Notes under the pieces: generated by a model | Database searches by the model: none | Seen by the model: only the letters and a program-made list of their open reading frames with translations | Told to the model about the DNA's origin: nothing | Part shown: positions 43,535-51,919 of the stretch, one piece after another | Layout of the letters: each line of letters opens with the position of its first letter | Position numbering within the stretch: the first letter of the stretch is position 1 | Program-made: the position numbers and the translations under genes | NCBI GenBank assembly: GCA_016700415.1 | Contig: CP065018.1 | Coordinates: 558,001-622,000, forward strand | DNA: 64,000 nt | Direction of reading: 5' to 3' | Source: Flavobacteriales bacterium | Lineage (GTDB): Bacteria > Bacteroidota > Bacteroidia > Flavobacteriales_F > PHOS-HE28

Positions 43535-44953
43535 ATGACCGAAAGCCCTTCCTCTTCGGCCCCGTCCGCCCGCATCGCATGGCCTATGGCGGTGCTCACC
43601 ACGCTCTTCTTCATGTGGGGCTTTATGACGGTGATGAACGATGTGCTGATCCCGCACCTCAAAGCCGTCTTCACGCTGAGCTGGTGGCAGAGCATGCTGG
43701 TGCAGTTCTGCTTCTTTGGGGCGTATTTTCTGGGGTCACTGGCATACTACCTGATCTCGCGCGGCGGCGAGGACCCTATCCAGCGCATTGGCTACAAACG
43801 CGGGCTGATCGCTGGACTGGTGCTGAGCGCCGTCGGCAGCGCGCTTTTCGTTCCGGCCACTTATGTCAGCGTTTACGGTCTGTATCTGGTCGCGCTGTTC
43901 GTGCTGGGACTCGGGTTCACTTTGCTGCAGATCGCGGCCAATCCGTTCGTGGCCATCATCGGTCCGGCGGAGACCGCCAGCAGCCGCTTGAACCTCGCGC
44001 AGGCCTTCAATTCCTTGGGCACCACGCTGGCTCCGCTGATCGGCGGCACGTTGATCTTCGACCTTTTCAAAGGTGATGCGGCGGTGCGTTGGCCGTATGC
44101 CTTCTTTGCCTTGCTGCTCTTGCTGCAAGCGGTCTGGGTGTATTTCACGGCTTTGCCGGAACCGCCACGCACGGAAGTACACGAACGGCGGAACGCTTTA
44201 CGGCACCGTCAGCTTCGCAATGGCATGATCGCCATCTTCTGCTACGTGGGCGCGGAAGTCGCTATCGGCAGCCTCATCATTGGCTTCGTTGGGCTGGACG
44301 GCGTGCTGGGGCTTTCGCACAACGACGCGAAGAACTACCTGAGCCTCTACTGGGGCGGCGCCATGTGTGGCCGCTTCTTAGGCGCTGTGGCATTGAGCGA
44401 CCGCTTCAATGGATCTAAACGCGTGGCGGTGCTGGCGTTGATCGGCGTGGCGATGTTCCTGTTGCTTTGGATCGTGAACCGCGTAGGCGGCGGCTTGGAC
44501 TTGCAGCACCTCTGGCCGCTGGCGGTGCTGATCGCCGCGAACATGGGCGCCTTCCTCATCGCGGGCCGCAAGCCGGGCCGGGCCACGGGGCTGTTCGCCT
44601 GCATCGCGGCGGGATTGCTTGTGGCCACGATGGTGAGCAGCGGCGCTGTCGCCATGTGGACGATCCTCGCCATCGGCCTGTTCAACTCGATCCTGTGGAG
44701 CAACATCTTCACCCTCTCCATCGATGACCTGAAGGGCGACACCGGCCAAGGCAGTTCCCTATTGGTGATGATGATCCTCGGTGGCGCATTGATCCCGCTG
44801 GCACAAGGCGCATTGATCGATGTGCTCCAACAGCACGGAACGCCGGAACGGGCCATGCACCTCAGCTTTTTCCTGCCGTTGCTGTGCTATGCGTACTTGG
44901 CGTGGTTCGGGTTCGAGGGAAGCAAGCCGGCTGCCGGAATGGAACGCAGATGA
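43535..44953 (+). CDS. Sugar MFS transporter (FucP/glucose-galactose type)
   Basis: A 472-residue membrane protein with 12 predicted helices. Family signatures are FFMWGFMTVMNDVLIPHLKA in helix 1, QFCFFGAYFLGSLAYYLISR, GLGFTLLQIAANPFVAIIGP and SSRLNLAQAFNSLGTTLAPL. These are the fucose/glucose/galactose H+ symporter motifs. The start MTESPSSSAPSAR is chosen because the upstream residues do not fit. It lies directly before the ROK kinase gene, suggesting uptake followed by phosphorylation. The sugar could be mannose, glucose or GlcNAc. Confidence 0.9.
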   Translation: MTESPSSSAPSARIAWPMAVLTTLFFMWGFMTVMNDVLIPHLKAVFTLSWWQSMLVQFCFFGAYFLGSLAYYLISRGGEDPIQRIGYKRGLIAGLVLSAVGSALFVPATYVSVYGLYLVALFVLGLGFTLLQIAANPFVAIIGPAETASSRLNLAQAFNSLGTTLAPLIGGTLIFDLFKGDAAVRWPYAFFALLLLLQAVWVYFTALPEPPRTEVHERRNALRHRQLRNGMIAIFCYVGAEVAIGSLIIGFVGLDGVLGLSHNDAKNYLSLYWGGAMCGRFLGAVALSDRFNGSKRVAVLALIGVAMFLLLWIVNRVGGGLDLQHLWPLAVLIAANMGAFLIAGRKPGRATGLFACIAAGLLVATMVSSGAVAMWTILAIGLFNSILWSNIFTLSIDDLKGDTGQGSSLLVMMILGGALIPLAQGALIDVLQQHGTPERAMHLSFFLPLLCYAYLAWFGFEGSKPAAGMERR

Positions 44954-45046
44954 CGCTGAAAGAGGGGATCCCCGCAGATCAGAATTTGGAGGCGACCGTC
45001 CGGGTCGGTTTGCTTGCAAGAAAGGTGCTACTAGCAAGAAGATCAC

Positions 45047-45128
45047 CTTTGTGTCCTTCGTGTTCTTCGTGGTCCAAACCAAGAAGGACCTCCGGCAAAT
45101 CATCTGCGTCCATCTGCGAAATCTGCGG
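45047..45128. repeat. CTTCGTG and CATCTGCG word runs before the ROK gene
   Basis: TGTCCTTCGTGTTCTTCGTGG (about 45051-45071) and CATCTGCGTCCATCTGCGAA (45101 onward) are the window's two common word types placed side by side. GCAGATGACG and CCGCAGATC at 44946-44977 may be the degenerate opposite arm. The rest of 44954-45143 has no separate gene. Confidence 0.65.
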
Positions 45129-45143
45129 ACCGATCTTCAAAGC

Positions 45144-46064
45144 ATGATCATCGGCATCGACATCGGCGGCACCACGACCAAGATCGGCCTGGTCGACAAC
45201 GGACGTGTGACCGCCACTACACGCATCCCCACCACGGGCCATGTGGATGAATTCGCCTTTGCCGATGCACTGGCGGAGGCGGCTCTGCAACTCGGCACCG
45301 ATCACAGATCACCAGCTACCGATCACCAAATTCAAGCAATTGGAATAGGCGCCCCCAACGCCAACCAGCTCACGGGCATCATCGAAATGGCACCGAACCT
45401 GCCGTGGAAGAACGACGTGCCTTTGGCGCGAATGGTGGAGGAGCGCACCGGCATCCGCAGCGTGCTGGGCAACGATGCCAATGCGGCGGCGCTGGGTGAA
45501 TGGCGCTACGGCGCAGGCCAAGGCTTGAAAGATCTGCTGCTGGTGACGCTCGGCACCGGCGTGGGCAGCGGCTTTATCGTGAACGGTCAACTGGTGCTCG
45601 GCAGCCACGGCAATGCGGGCGAATTGGGCCACATGACGATCGTGATCGATGGCCGGGACTGCACTTGCGGCCGCAAAGGCTGCTTAGAAGCCTATGTGAG
45701 CATCCGCGGGTTGCGTCAGACATTCTTGGAACTGGACGGCGATGCTGAAGTTTTGAAGGAGGAAGGTGTTTTGTGCATCGCGAAGGCCGCCGAACAAGGC
45801 GATGCGGCGGCGTTGCAGACCTTCCGCCATGCGGCGCGCTGGTTAGCCGTGGGCTTGGCGAACGCTGTGGCCGTCACCGGCCCGGAGCGCATCGTGCTCT
45901 TTGGCGGGATAGCGCGCAGCGGTGATCTGTTGATGGTCCCGTTACAAGAGCGCTTCCAGGAATACCTGCTGAACATCTACCACGGTCGCGTGGACCTGGT
46001 GGCCTCGGCGCTGCCGGATGATGATGCGGCGATACTTGGTGCTGCGGCGCTGACGACGTTGTGA
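45144..46064 (+). CDS. ROK family sugar kinase
   Basis: A 306-residue ASKHA-fold kinase. The phosphate-1 motif is GIDIGGTTTKIGLVD, the catalytic base Asp is in LGNDANAAALGEW, LVTLGTGVGSGFIVNGQLVL is phosphate-2, and the ROK zinc site is CTCGRKGCLEAY (CxCGxxGCxE) after ELGHM. It phosphorylates glucose, mannose or N-acetylmannosamine-type sugars using ATP. Odd feature: between AALQLG and IQAIGIGAPN the segment TDHRSPATDHQ is encoded by a GATCAC-word repeat (45300-45329) that looks intergenic in type. The upstream open frame is repeat sequence, so the start MIIGIDIGG is firm. Confidence 0.9.
   Translation: MIIGIDIGGTTTKIGLVDNGRVTATTRIPTTGHVDEFAFADALAEAALQLGTDHRSPATDHQIQAIGIGAPNANQLTGIIEMAPNLPWKNDVPLARMVEERTGIRSVLGNDANAAALGEWRYGAGQGLKDLLLVTLGTGVGSGFIVNGQLVLGSHGNAGELGHMTIVIDGRDCTCGRKGCLEAYVSIRGLRQTFLELDGDAEVLKEEGVLCIAKAAEQGDAAALQTFRHAARWLAVGLANAVAVTGPERIVLFGGIARSGDLLMVPLQERFQEYLLNIYHGRVDLVASALPDDDAAILGAAALTTL
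45300..45329. repeat. GATCAC-word repeat inside the ROK kinase gene
   Basis: GATCACAGATCACC plus AGCTACC plus GATCACCAA: three GATCAC words spaced 8 and 15 bases apart, inside the coding frame. The same GATCACC words occur in an intergenic run at 14813-14845. Confidence 0.75.
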
Positions 46065-46070
46065 GTTTTT

Positions 46071-46183
46071 ACCGCAACGGACGCTACGAGCGCAACGGGA
46101 ATGCCGGGATAGCTCGGGGTCGACGACATCCAACGGCCTTACGACGACGTTCAGAACGTTGCGCTCGTTGCGTCCGTTGCGGT
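46071..46183. repeat. Inverted repeat of CGCAACG words
   Basis: The left arm is 46071-46097 (ACCGCAACGGACGCTACGAG...) and the right arm is 46157-46183 (CGTTGCGCTCGTTGCGTCCG...). The left arm begins seven bases after the ROK stop codon, so it could terminate or cap that transcript. The arms match the inner pair at 21028-21119 closely, although the loops differ. Confidence 0.85.
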
Positions 46184-46242
46184 TCCTATTCTCATTAGAC
46201 TTTGCGTCGTGGCGGTGAACCTCAGACCCGTATTTTCGGCCA

Positions 46243-49152
46243 ATGCTCAACCGGCTCTTTCTCTCCGCGCTCCTCCTTTCCCCTGCGGTCCTTCCTGCGC
46301 AGGACACCACCACGTGGGCCACCAACTACGCCACTGAACTGGTGAACCCCTTTGTAGGTACCGGCGGCCATGGGCATACGTTCCCCGGTCCGTGCGTGCC
46401 CTTTGGGATGGTGCAGTTGAGCCCCGATACCCGCATCGACCCCGTGGAATGGGACGGCTGCGGTGGCTACCATTACAGCGACAGCCTGATCTACGGCTTC
46501 AGCCATACGCACCTCAGTGGCACCGGCGTCTCGGACCTCTGCGATGTGCTGCTGATGCCGTTGAGCGGCGGCCTTACCACGAAGCCCGAGGAATACCGTT
46601 CCCGTTTCTCGCACCAACGGGAAGAAGCGCACGCAGGCTATTACAAAGTGCATCTGGACGATCCGAACGTGGACGTTGAACTCACCGCCACCAAGCGCGT
46701 GGGCATGCACCGCTACCACTTCGCGAAGGCCGACGAGCGTTCCATCGTGATCGATCTCCGGCACCGGGACCGTTTGTTGGCCAGTTCGATCAAGCAGACC
46801 GGCGTGAGTGAGATCGTCGGGGAGCGCCGCAGCAGCTCCTGGGCACGCGACCAGCGGCTCTTCTTCTGCATCCGTATCGATCGCAAGGTGATACTGGACC
46901 CCGTGCTCTCCGACAGTTCCAAGGCCGTGATCGCACTTCCCTCGGACAGCCTGCCGGTGCTGGTGAAAGTGGGCATCAGCGCGGTGAGCGTGGAAGGTGC
47001 GCGGAAGAACATGGAGGCCGAGGTGCCCGGCTGGGAATTCGATGCTGTGCGAGAACAGGCCGAAGATGTCTGGGACAAGGAGCTGGGCCGCATCGAGGTG
47101 CTGGGCGGCGAGCCGGAGCAGCAACGCATCTTCTACACGGCGCTCTATCACAGCCTGCTCGTCCCCTACCTCTTCAACGATGTGGACGGCCAATACCGCG
47201 GCAACGACGGCAAGGTCCACACCGCGAAGCACGACGTGTACACCGTCTTCAGCCTGTGGGACACCTTCAGGGCCGAACATCCGCTGTTCACCATCCTGGA
47301 GCCGGAGCGCACGGTGGACTTCACCAAGACCTTCTTGGACATCTACTCGCAAACAGGCCGCCTGCCCGTGTGGGAGCTTTGGGGCAACGAGACCGATTGC
47401 ATGATCGGCTACCACAGCGTGAGCGTGATCGCCGACGCTTACCTGAAGGGCATCCGTGGCTTCGATGCCGAGCTGGCGCTGAAGGCCATGGTAGCCAGTG
47501 CGGACCGCGACGAGGCCGGCCTGAACGCCTTGCGCGCCAAGGGCTACATCAGCAGCGAGGACCAGAGCGAGAGCGTGAGCCGCACGCTGGAATACGCCTA
47601 CGACGATTGGTGCATCGCGAAGATGGCGAAGGCCATGGGCAAGGACAGCATAGCCTCGGTGTTCTTCGATCGCGCAAGCAACTGGCGGAACCTCTTCGAC
47701 CCGGGAACAGGCTTCTTCCGTGCCCGCTACAACGGCGGCTTCAAGGGTCCGTTCGATCCCTTCGAGGTGAACTTTGACTTCACCGAGGCGAACGCATGGC
47801 AGTACAGCACTTTCGTTCCGCAGGACGTGGAAGGCTTGGACCGAGCGCTGAAAGCCACGGGCCACGGTGGCTTGGAACAGCGGCTCGACGAGCTCTTCGA
47901 AGCGCACCCCAAGACCACCGGTCGCGACCAGAGCGATATCACCGGCTTGATCGGCCAGTACGCGCACGGCAACGAACCGAGCCATGCCATGGCCTGGATG
48001 TACGACCGCGTGGCCCGGCAGGACAAAGCCAAACGCATGGTGGACCGCCTCCTGACGGAATTCTACCACGACACGCCGGACGGCCTGATCGGCAACGAGG
48101 ACTGCGGCCAGATGAGCGCGTGGTACGTGATGAGCGCTTTGGGCCTGTACCAGATCGCGCCGGGGGATCCGGTGTTCGAGCTGCATGCGCCGCTGTTCCA
48201 TGCGTACCGCATCCACCTGCCGAACGGGAAGGAAGTACATGTGCGTTGCAGCGGGGAGTTGATCGGCGATCGCTTGATCCGCTCCACGGTGCTCAATGGC
48301 GAGGCCGGCCGCTTGAGCTCCGTCCCCTGCTCCACGCTCATGCAGGGCATGGACCTGCAGATCGATCTCGCCGCAATGTGGCGACCGTTGGAAGGAGCAC
48401 GTATCACCACCGTGGCACGTGATCCGATCACAAGCTATCCGCCCTCCGCACCGATCATCACGGCGTCCAGCCAGGCTTTCACGCAACCGCTGGAGGTCTC
48501 CATCAGCACGTTGCGTTCGGATGATCAGATCCATTATACGGTGGACGGGAGCCGGCCCACACGCAACAGCCCTGTTTATGATGGACCGGTCACCGTAGCG
48601 TCCACCACCGTGGTGAAAGCCATCGCCGTGGACAAGGACCGGACCAGCCCTGTGATCAGTGCGCACTTCACGCAGATCGATCCCGACCGCACCATCAAAG
48701 TGGAAAGCAAGTGGTCCTCGCAGTATGCCGCCGCCGGTGAGGTCGCCTTGATCGACGGCATCCGTGGCGCACAGGACTGGCGCACCGGCGCTTGGCAAGG
48801 CTATCTCGGCACCGACGTGCTGGCCACGGTGGACCTCGGCAGCATGAAGACGCTGAAGCACCTCGGGCTGGGCGTGCTTCAGGACCAGCGTTCGTGGATC
48901 TGGTACCCGGAAAGCGTTCAGTTCGCGTGGAGCATGAACGGCCACGATTGGAGCAGCGCCACGGTGGCCAACACGGTGCCGCGCACGGCGGAAGGAACGC
49001 AGACCATGGAAATGACCACCGAGCTACTGAACAAGCACGCGCGCTACATCAAGGTGATCGCCAAGTACGCCGGCCCCTGCCCCGACTGGCATCCCGGCAA
49101 AGGCGAGGCGTCGCACCTCTTCACGGACGAGCTGTTGATCGACTGCGAGTAA
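46243..49152 (+). CDS. GH92 family alpha-mannosidase with C-terminal binding domains
   Basis: A 969-residue exported glycoside hydrolase. The signal peptide is MLNRLFLSALLLSPAVLPA. The GH92 start is NPFVGTGGHGHTFPGPCVPF, followed by DGCGGYHYSDSLIYGFSHTH; the (alpha/alpha)6 domain has SLWDTFRAEHPLFTILEP and later LIGNEDCGQMSAWYVMSALG. GH92 enzymes are Ca2+-dependent exo-alpha-mannosidases acting on N-glycans or yeast mannan. From about residue 730 there is a chitobiase-C-terminal-like module (IHYTVDGSRPTRNSPVYDGP) and from about 820 a discoidin/F5-8C-like domain (ATVDLGSMKTLKHLGLGVL). It is flanked by sugar transporters and a ROK kinase, giving a small glycan-use cluster. Confidence 0.93.
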   Translation: MLNRLFLSALLLSPAVLPAQDTTTWATNYATELVNPFVGTGGHGHTFPGPCVPFGMVQLSPDTRIDPVEWDGCGGYHYSDSLIYGFSHTHLSGTGVSDLCDVLLMPLSGGLTTKPEEYRSRFSHQREEAHAGYYKVHLDDPNVDVELTATKRVGMHRYHFAKADERSIVIDLRHRDRLLASSIKQTGVSEIVGERRSSSWARDQRLFFCIRIDRKVILDPVLSDSSKAVIALPSDSLPVLVKVGISAVSVEGARKNMEAEVPGWEFDAVREQAEDVWDKELGRIEVLGGEPEQQRIFYTALYHSLLVPYLFNDVDGQYRGNDGKVHTAKHDVYTVFSLWDTFRAEHPLFTILEPERTVDFTKTFLDIYSQTGRLPVWELWGNETDCMIGYHSVSVIADAYLKGIRGFDAELALKAMVASADRDEAGLNALRAKGYISSEDQSESVSRTLEYAYDDWCIAKMAKAMGKDSIASVFFDRASNWRNLFDPGTGFFRARYNGGFKGPFDPFEVNFDFTEANAWQYSTFVPQDVEGLDRALKATGHGGLEQRLDELFEAHPKTTGRDQSDITGLIGQYAHGNEPSHAMAWMYDRVARQDKAKRMVDRLLTEFYHDTPDGLIGNEDCGQMSAWYVMSALGLYQIAPGDPVFELHAPLFHAYRIHLPNGKEVHVRCSGELIGDRLIRSTVLNGEAGRLSSVPCSTLMQGMDLQIDLAAMWRPLEGARITTVARDPITSYPPSAPIITASSQAFTQPLEVSISTLRSDDQIHYTVDGSRPTRNSPVYDGPVTVASTTVVKAIAVDKDRTSPVISAHFTQIDPDRTIKVESKWSSQYAAAGEVALIDGIRGAQDWRTGAWQGYLGTDVLATVDLGSMKTLKHLGLGVLQDQRSWIWYPESVQFAWSMNGHDWSSATVANTVPRTAEGTQTMEMTTELLNKHARYIKVIAKYAGPCPDWHPGKGEASHLFTDELLIDCE

Positions 49153-49172
49153 GAGAGGGACAGAGTTATTTG

Positions 49173-49275
49173 TTTGGTACAGGGTACTGGGTATAGGGTA
49201 CAGGGTATCTGAAGGGTCGTGTTAGGACTCCGATGCCCTGTACTCGGTACTCAGTACCCGGTACCCTGTACCAAA
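49173..49275. repeat. Inverted repeat of GGTAC words
   Basis: TTTGGTACAGGGTACTGGGT... (49173-49208) is mirrored by ...CAGTACCCGGTACCCTGTAC plus CAAA (49236-49275). It lies between the GH92 and MFS genes on the same strand. The strong long hairpin could end the GH92 transcript. Confidence 0.85.
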
Positions 49276-49390
49276 CGACCGATCTCACATAATGTCCACC
49301 ACATTCCTCACACCTTCCTGCGCATAACTGCTTGAGCGATCGCCTGTGGGCAGCACATGGCCGGATACTTTCACCGCCAGAGTCCATCGC

Positions 49391-50644
49391 ATGTCCGGGA
49401 AAACGCACACCACTTCCGCCGTCGTCATCATCGGCGCGTTGTTCTTTCTTTTCGGCTTTGTGACGTGGATCAACGGTCCGCTGATCAGCTATCTGAAGAT
49501 CGTGTGCGAGCTGAAGGAAGGCGCGGAGCCTTTCTATGTCACGTTCGCGTTCTACATCGCCTATTTCGTCACAGCACTGCCGATGGCCTGGGTGCTGGGC
49601 AAGACCGGCATGAAGCGCGGCATGATGTACGGCCTGTTCACCATGGCATTGGGCGCGCTGCTCTTCATCCCCGCCGCGCAAGAGCGCTCTTACGGCCTGT
49701 TCTTAGCGGGGCTGTTCGTCATCGGCACGGGACTGTCGTTGCTACAGACGGCGAGCAATCCCTACATCACGGTGGTGGGTCCGATCGAGAGCGCTGCGGC
49801 GCGCATCAGCGTGATGGGCATCTGCAACAAGATGGCCGGGGTGCTGGCTCCGTTCGTCCTCGGTGCCTTGCTCCTTTCCGATGCGGACACCCTGCAGGCC
49901 GACCTCAGTGCGCTGCAAGGTCCGTTGCTCGCCGCTCGCCTGGATGAGCTGGCCCAGCGCGTGATCCTGCCCTACGGCGTGATGGCCGCCTCCCTCGTCG
50001 CATTGGGCCTGATGATCAAATACTCCCCGCTTCCGGAGCTGGACCCCGAGGTGGATGCGCCCGGCGTGGCCACCGATGGCCGCAGCATCTTCTCCTTCCC
50101 CAACCTGATGCTCGGCGTGATGGCGCTTTTCCTCTACGTGGGCGTGGAGGTGATGGCAGGCGACACCATCGGCATTTACGGCCAGTCCCTCGGGTTGCCG
50201 CTTAGCGAGGCCAAGCACCTCACCAGCTATACGCTGGTCGGCATGGTGGTGGGCTATGTGATCGGCATCGTGGCGATCCCCCGTTTCATTTCGCAGGCCA
50301 AGGCTTTGGCAGCCTCAGCGGTGCTGGGCGTGGTGCTCACCATCGCGGCCACGCTGCTCCCGGCACACGCCTCGATACTCTGCATTGCCCTGCTGGGCCT
50401 GGCCAACGCGTTGGTGTGGCCCGCGATCTGGCCTTTGGCGATCTCCGGGCTGGGCCGCCACACCAAGATCGGCAGCGCGCTGCTCATCATGGCCATCGCG
50501 GGCGGCGCTATCCTGCCGTTGATCTACGGTAAGCTCGCCGAGGAGCCAAGCATCGGCCACCAACACGCATATTGGATGATGGTGCCCTGCTACCTCTTCA
50601 TTCTGTGGTACGGTGTGAAGGGACACAGCAAGAAAGCGTGGTGA
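49391..50644 (+). CDS. Sugar MFS transporter
   Basis: A 417-residue membrane protein with 12 helices. It has the same subfamily pattern as the gene at 43535: FFLFGFVTWINGPLISYLKI, AFYIAYFVTALPMAWVLGKT, GTGLSLLQTASNPYITVVGP and SVMGICNKMAGVLAPFVLGA. It resembles NagP/glucose-galactose-type symporters. It lies after the GH92 gene, so released mannose or GlcNAc is a plausible substrate. The start MSGKTHTTSAVV was chosen; the upstream frame is not membrane-like. Confidence 0.9.
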   Translation: MSGKTHTTSAVVIIGALFFLFGFVTWINGPLISYLKIVCELKEGAEPFYVTFAFYIAYFVTALPMAWVLGKTGMKRGMMYGLFTMALGALLFIPAAQERSYGLFLAGLFVIGTGLSLLQTASNPYITVVGPIESAAARISVMGICNKMAGVLAPFVLGALLLSDADTLQADLSALQGPLLAARLDELAQRVILPYGVMAASLVALGLMIKYSPLPELDPEVDAPGVATDGRSIFSFPNLMLGVMALFLYVGVEVMAGDTIGIYGQSLGLPLSEAKHLTSYTLVGMVVGYVIGIVAIPRFISQAKALAASAVLGVVLTIAATLLPAHASILCIALLGLANALVWPAIWPLAISGLGRHTKIGSALLIMAIAGGAILPLIYGKLAEEPSIGHQHAYWMMVPCYLFILWYGVKGHSKKAW

Positions 50645-50720
50645 TACGGCGGTTCGTGGTGCGATAACCTATTCCCTGTCCTCAGGACCCCCTTCGGGAG
50701 ATCGCTGAGGGAACTAGTCC

Positions 50721-50758
50721 CATCAACGTCTTCCGCCGTACGGCGGAAGACGTTGATG
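50721..50758. terminator. Perfect 38-bp palindrome between convergent genes
   Basis: CATCAACGTCTTCCGCCG, TA, then the exact reverse complement: an 18-bp stem with a 2-base centre, between the MFS gene (plus) and mazG (minus). It fits a bidirectional terminator without T runs, and also a cruciform or an inserted palindromic element. Confidence 0.8.
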
Positions 50759-50769
50759 TTAGAGGAACC

Positions 50770-51567
50770 TCAGCGCCTCTTCGCCCGCTCCCAGTAGGCG
50801 TCCATCTCGGCAAGGCTCATCTCGCCGAGCTTCTTCCCGTCCTTGCGCGATTCCGTCTCCAAGAACTGGAAACGCTGGATGAACTTGCGGTTGGTGCGTT
50901 CCAACGCCTCGTCCGGGTCGATCTTCAGGAAGCGCGCGTAGTTCACGATGCTGAAGAGCAGGTCGCCAAGCTCATCCGCCTGCTTGTCGCTTTGCGTCTC
51001 CACCTCGTGCTTCAGCTCCGCCAATTCCTCGTGTACCTTCTCCCATACTTGGTGCGCGTGCTCCCAATCGAAGCCCACGCCACGGGCCTTGTCCTGTATG
51101 CGGACCGCCTTCACCATGCTGGGCAGGCCGCGGGGCACGCCTTCCAGCACGCTGCGCGGCCCGTCGTCTTGTCGACCCGATGGGTCGACGCTACGCCGTT
51201 CCTTCAGCTTGATCTTTTCCCAATTGGCCTTCACCTCCTCCTCATCCTGCACCTGCACGTCGCCGTAAATGTGCGGGTGCCTGCGGATCAATTTCTCACA
51301 AATGCCGTTGAGCACGTCGGTGATGGTGAACGCGCCTTTCTCCTCGCCGATCTTGGCATAGAACACGTTGTGCAGCATCAGGTCGCCCAGCTCGTTCTTC
51401 ACCTCCTGTAGGTCGTTGTTCAGGATCGCATCGCCGAGCTCGTAGGTCTCCTCAATGGTGAGCGGCCGGAGCGTTTCCAAGGTCTGTTTGCGGTCCCACG
51501 GGCATTTGGCGCGCAGGTCGTCCATGATGTTCAGCAGGCGTTCAAAGGCTTCTAAGCGGGGATCCAT
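50770..51567 (-). CDS. mazG: Nucleoside triphosphate pyrophosphohydrolase MazG
   Basis: A 265-residue all-alpha NTP pyrophosphohydrolase with two MazG repeats. The first is RAKCPWDRKQTLETLRPLTI with EETYELGDAIL and KNELGDLMLHNVF; the second is ARGVGFDWEHAHQVWEKVHE with KQADELGDLLFSIVNYARFL. The EExxD-type acidic residues bind Mg2+. MazG clears non-canonical NTPs and can lower ppGpp. Odd feature: between KIKLKE and SVLEGVPRGLPSM, where most homologues have only a few residues, there is an extra RSVDPSGRQDDGP-type segment encoded by a palindrome. The start MDPRLEAFERLL is firm; the upstream frame is non-conserved. Confidence 0.92.
   Translation of the reverse strand: MDPRLEAFERLLNIMDDLRAKCPWDRKQTLETLRPLTIEETYELGDAILNNDLQEVKNELGDLMLHNVFYAKIGEEKGAFTITDVLNGICEKLIRRHPHIYGDVQVQDEEEVKANWEKIKLKERRSVDPSGRQDDGPRSVLEGVPRGLPSMVKAVRIQDKARGVGFDWEHAHQVWEKVHEELAELKHEVETQSDKQADELGDLLFSIVNYARFLKIDPDEALERTNRKFIQRFQFLETESRKDGKKLGEMSLAEMDAYWERAKRR
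51171..51189. repeat. GTCGACCC/GGGTCGAC palindrome inside mazG
   Basis: GTCGACCC-GAT-GGGTCGAC lies in frame in mazG and encodes the extra residues around VDPSGRQ. Flanking CGTC/CGACG-type bases extend it weakly. Confidence 0.75.
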
Positions 51568-51768
51568 GGTGCAAGTGTAGGGAGCGGGGCGCGGAGGTGG
51601 TTGTTGGGGTTTGGACGCGGAGGCGGAGGAATGCGGCAGGTGACCTTCGTGGCAACCATGGATCAGTAAAGCCGAAGAAGACCAAGTAGTATTCAGGCTG
51701 CCGGACGGAACGATCTTCGGTACACGATCCGTGGCGTTATTGTACATTCGATGGTCGGATCTTATCGT

Positions 51769-51788
51769 GTGAAGTCCGAAGACTTCAC
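51769..51788. repeat. Hairpin in the mazG / T9SS-protein gap
   Basis: GTGAAGTC-CGAA-GACTTCAC, an 8-bp perfect stem with a four-base loop. The 350-base gap 51568-51919 has no gene I can support. A short stretch near 51686-51778 reads like coding sequence (RLPDGTIFGTRSVA) but has no start and may be a remnant. Confidence 0.5.
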
Positions 51789-51919
51789 GAGGAAGTATGG
51801 ATGAATGCAGCGTACATCAACCACAAGTCGCTCCGGCCGTCCATGTTGGAGAGCAAAGTCTGGTTGGCCGGGAAGACTTGCGAGGGCGTTGGGCAAAAGA
51901 CGGGTAAAATCGTTTTACA

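Noticed and set aside
46222..48945. A 907-codon open frame antisense to the GH92 gene
   Set aside because: Same reason: the plus-strand protein has a signal peptide and clear GH92 signatures, and the antisense translation has none.
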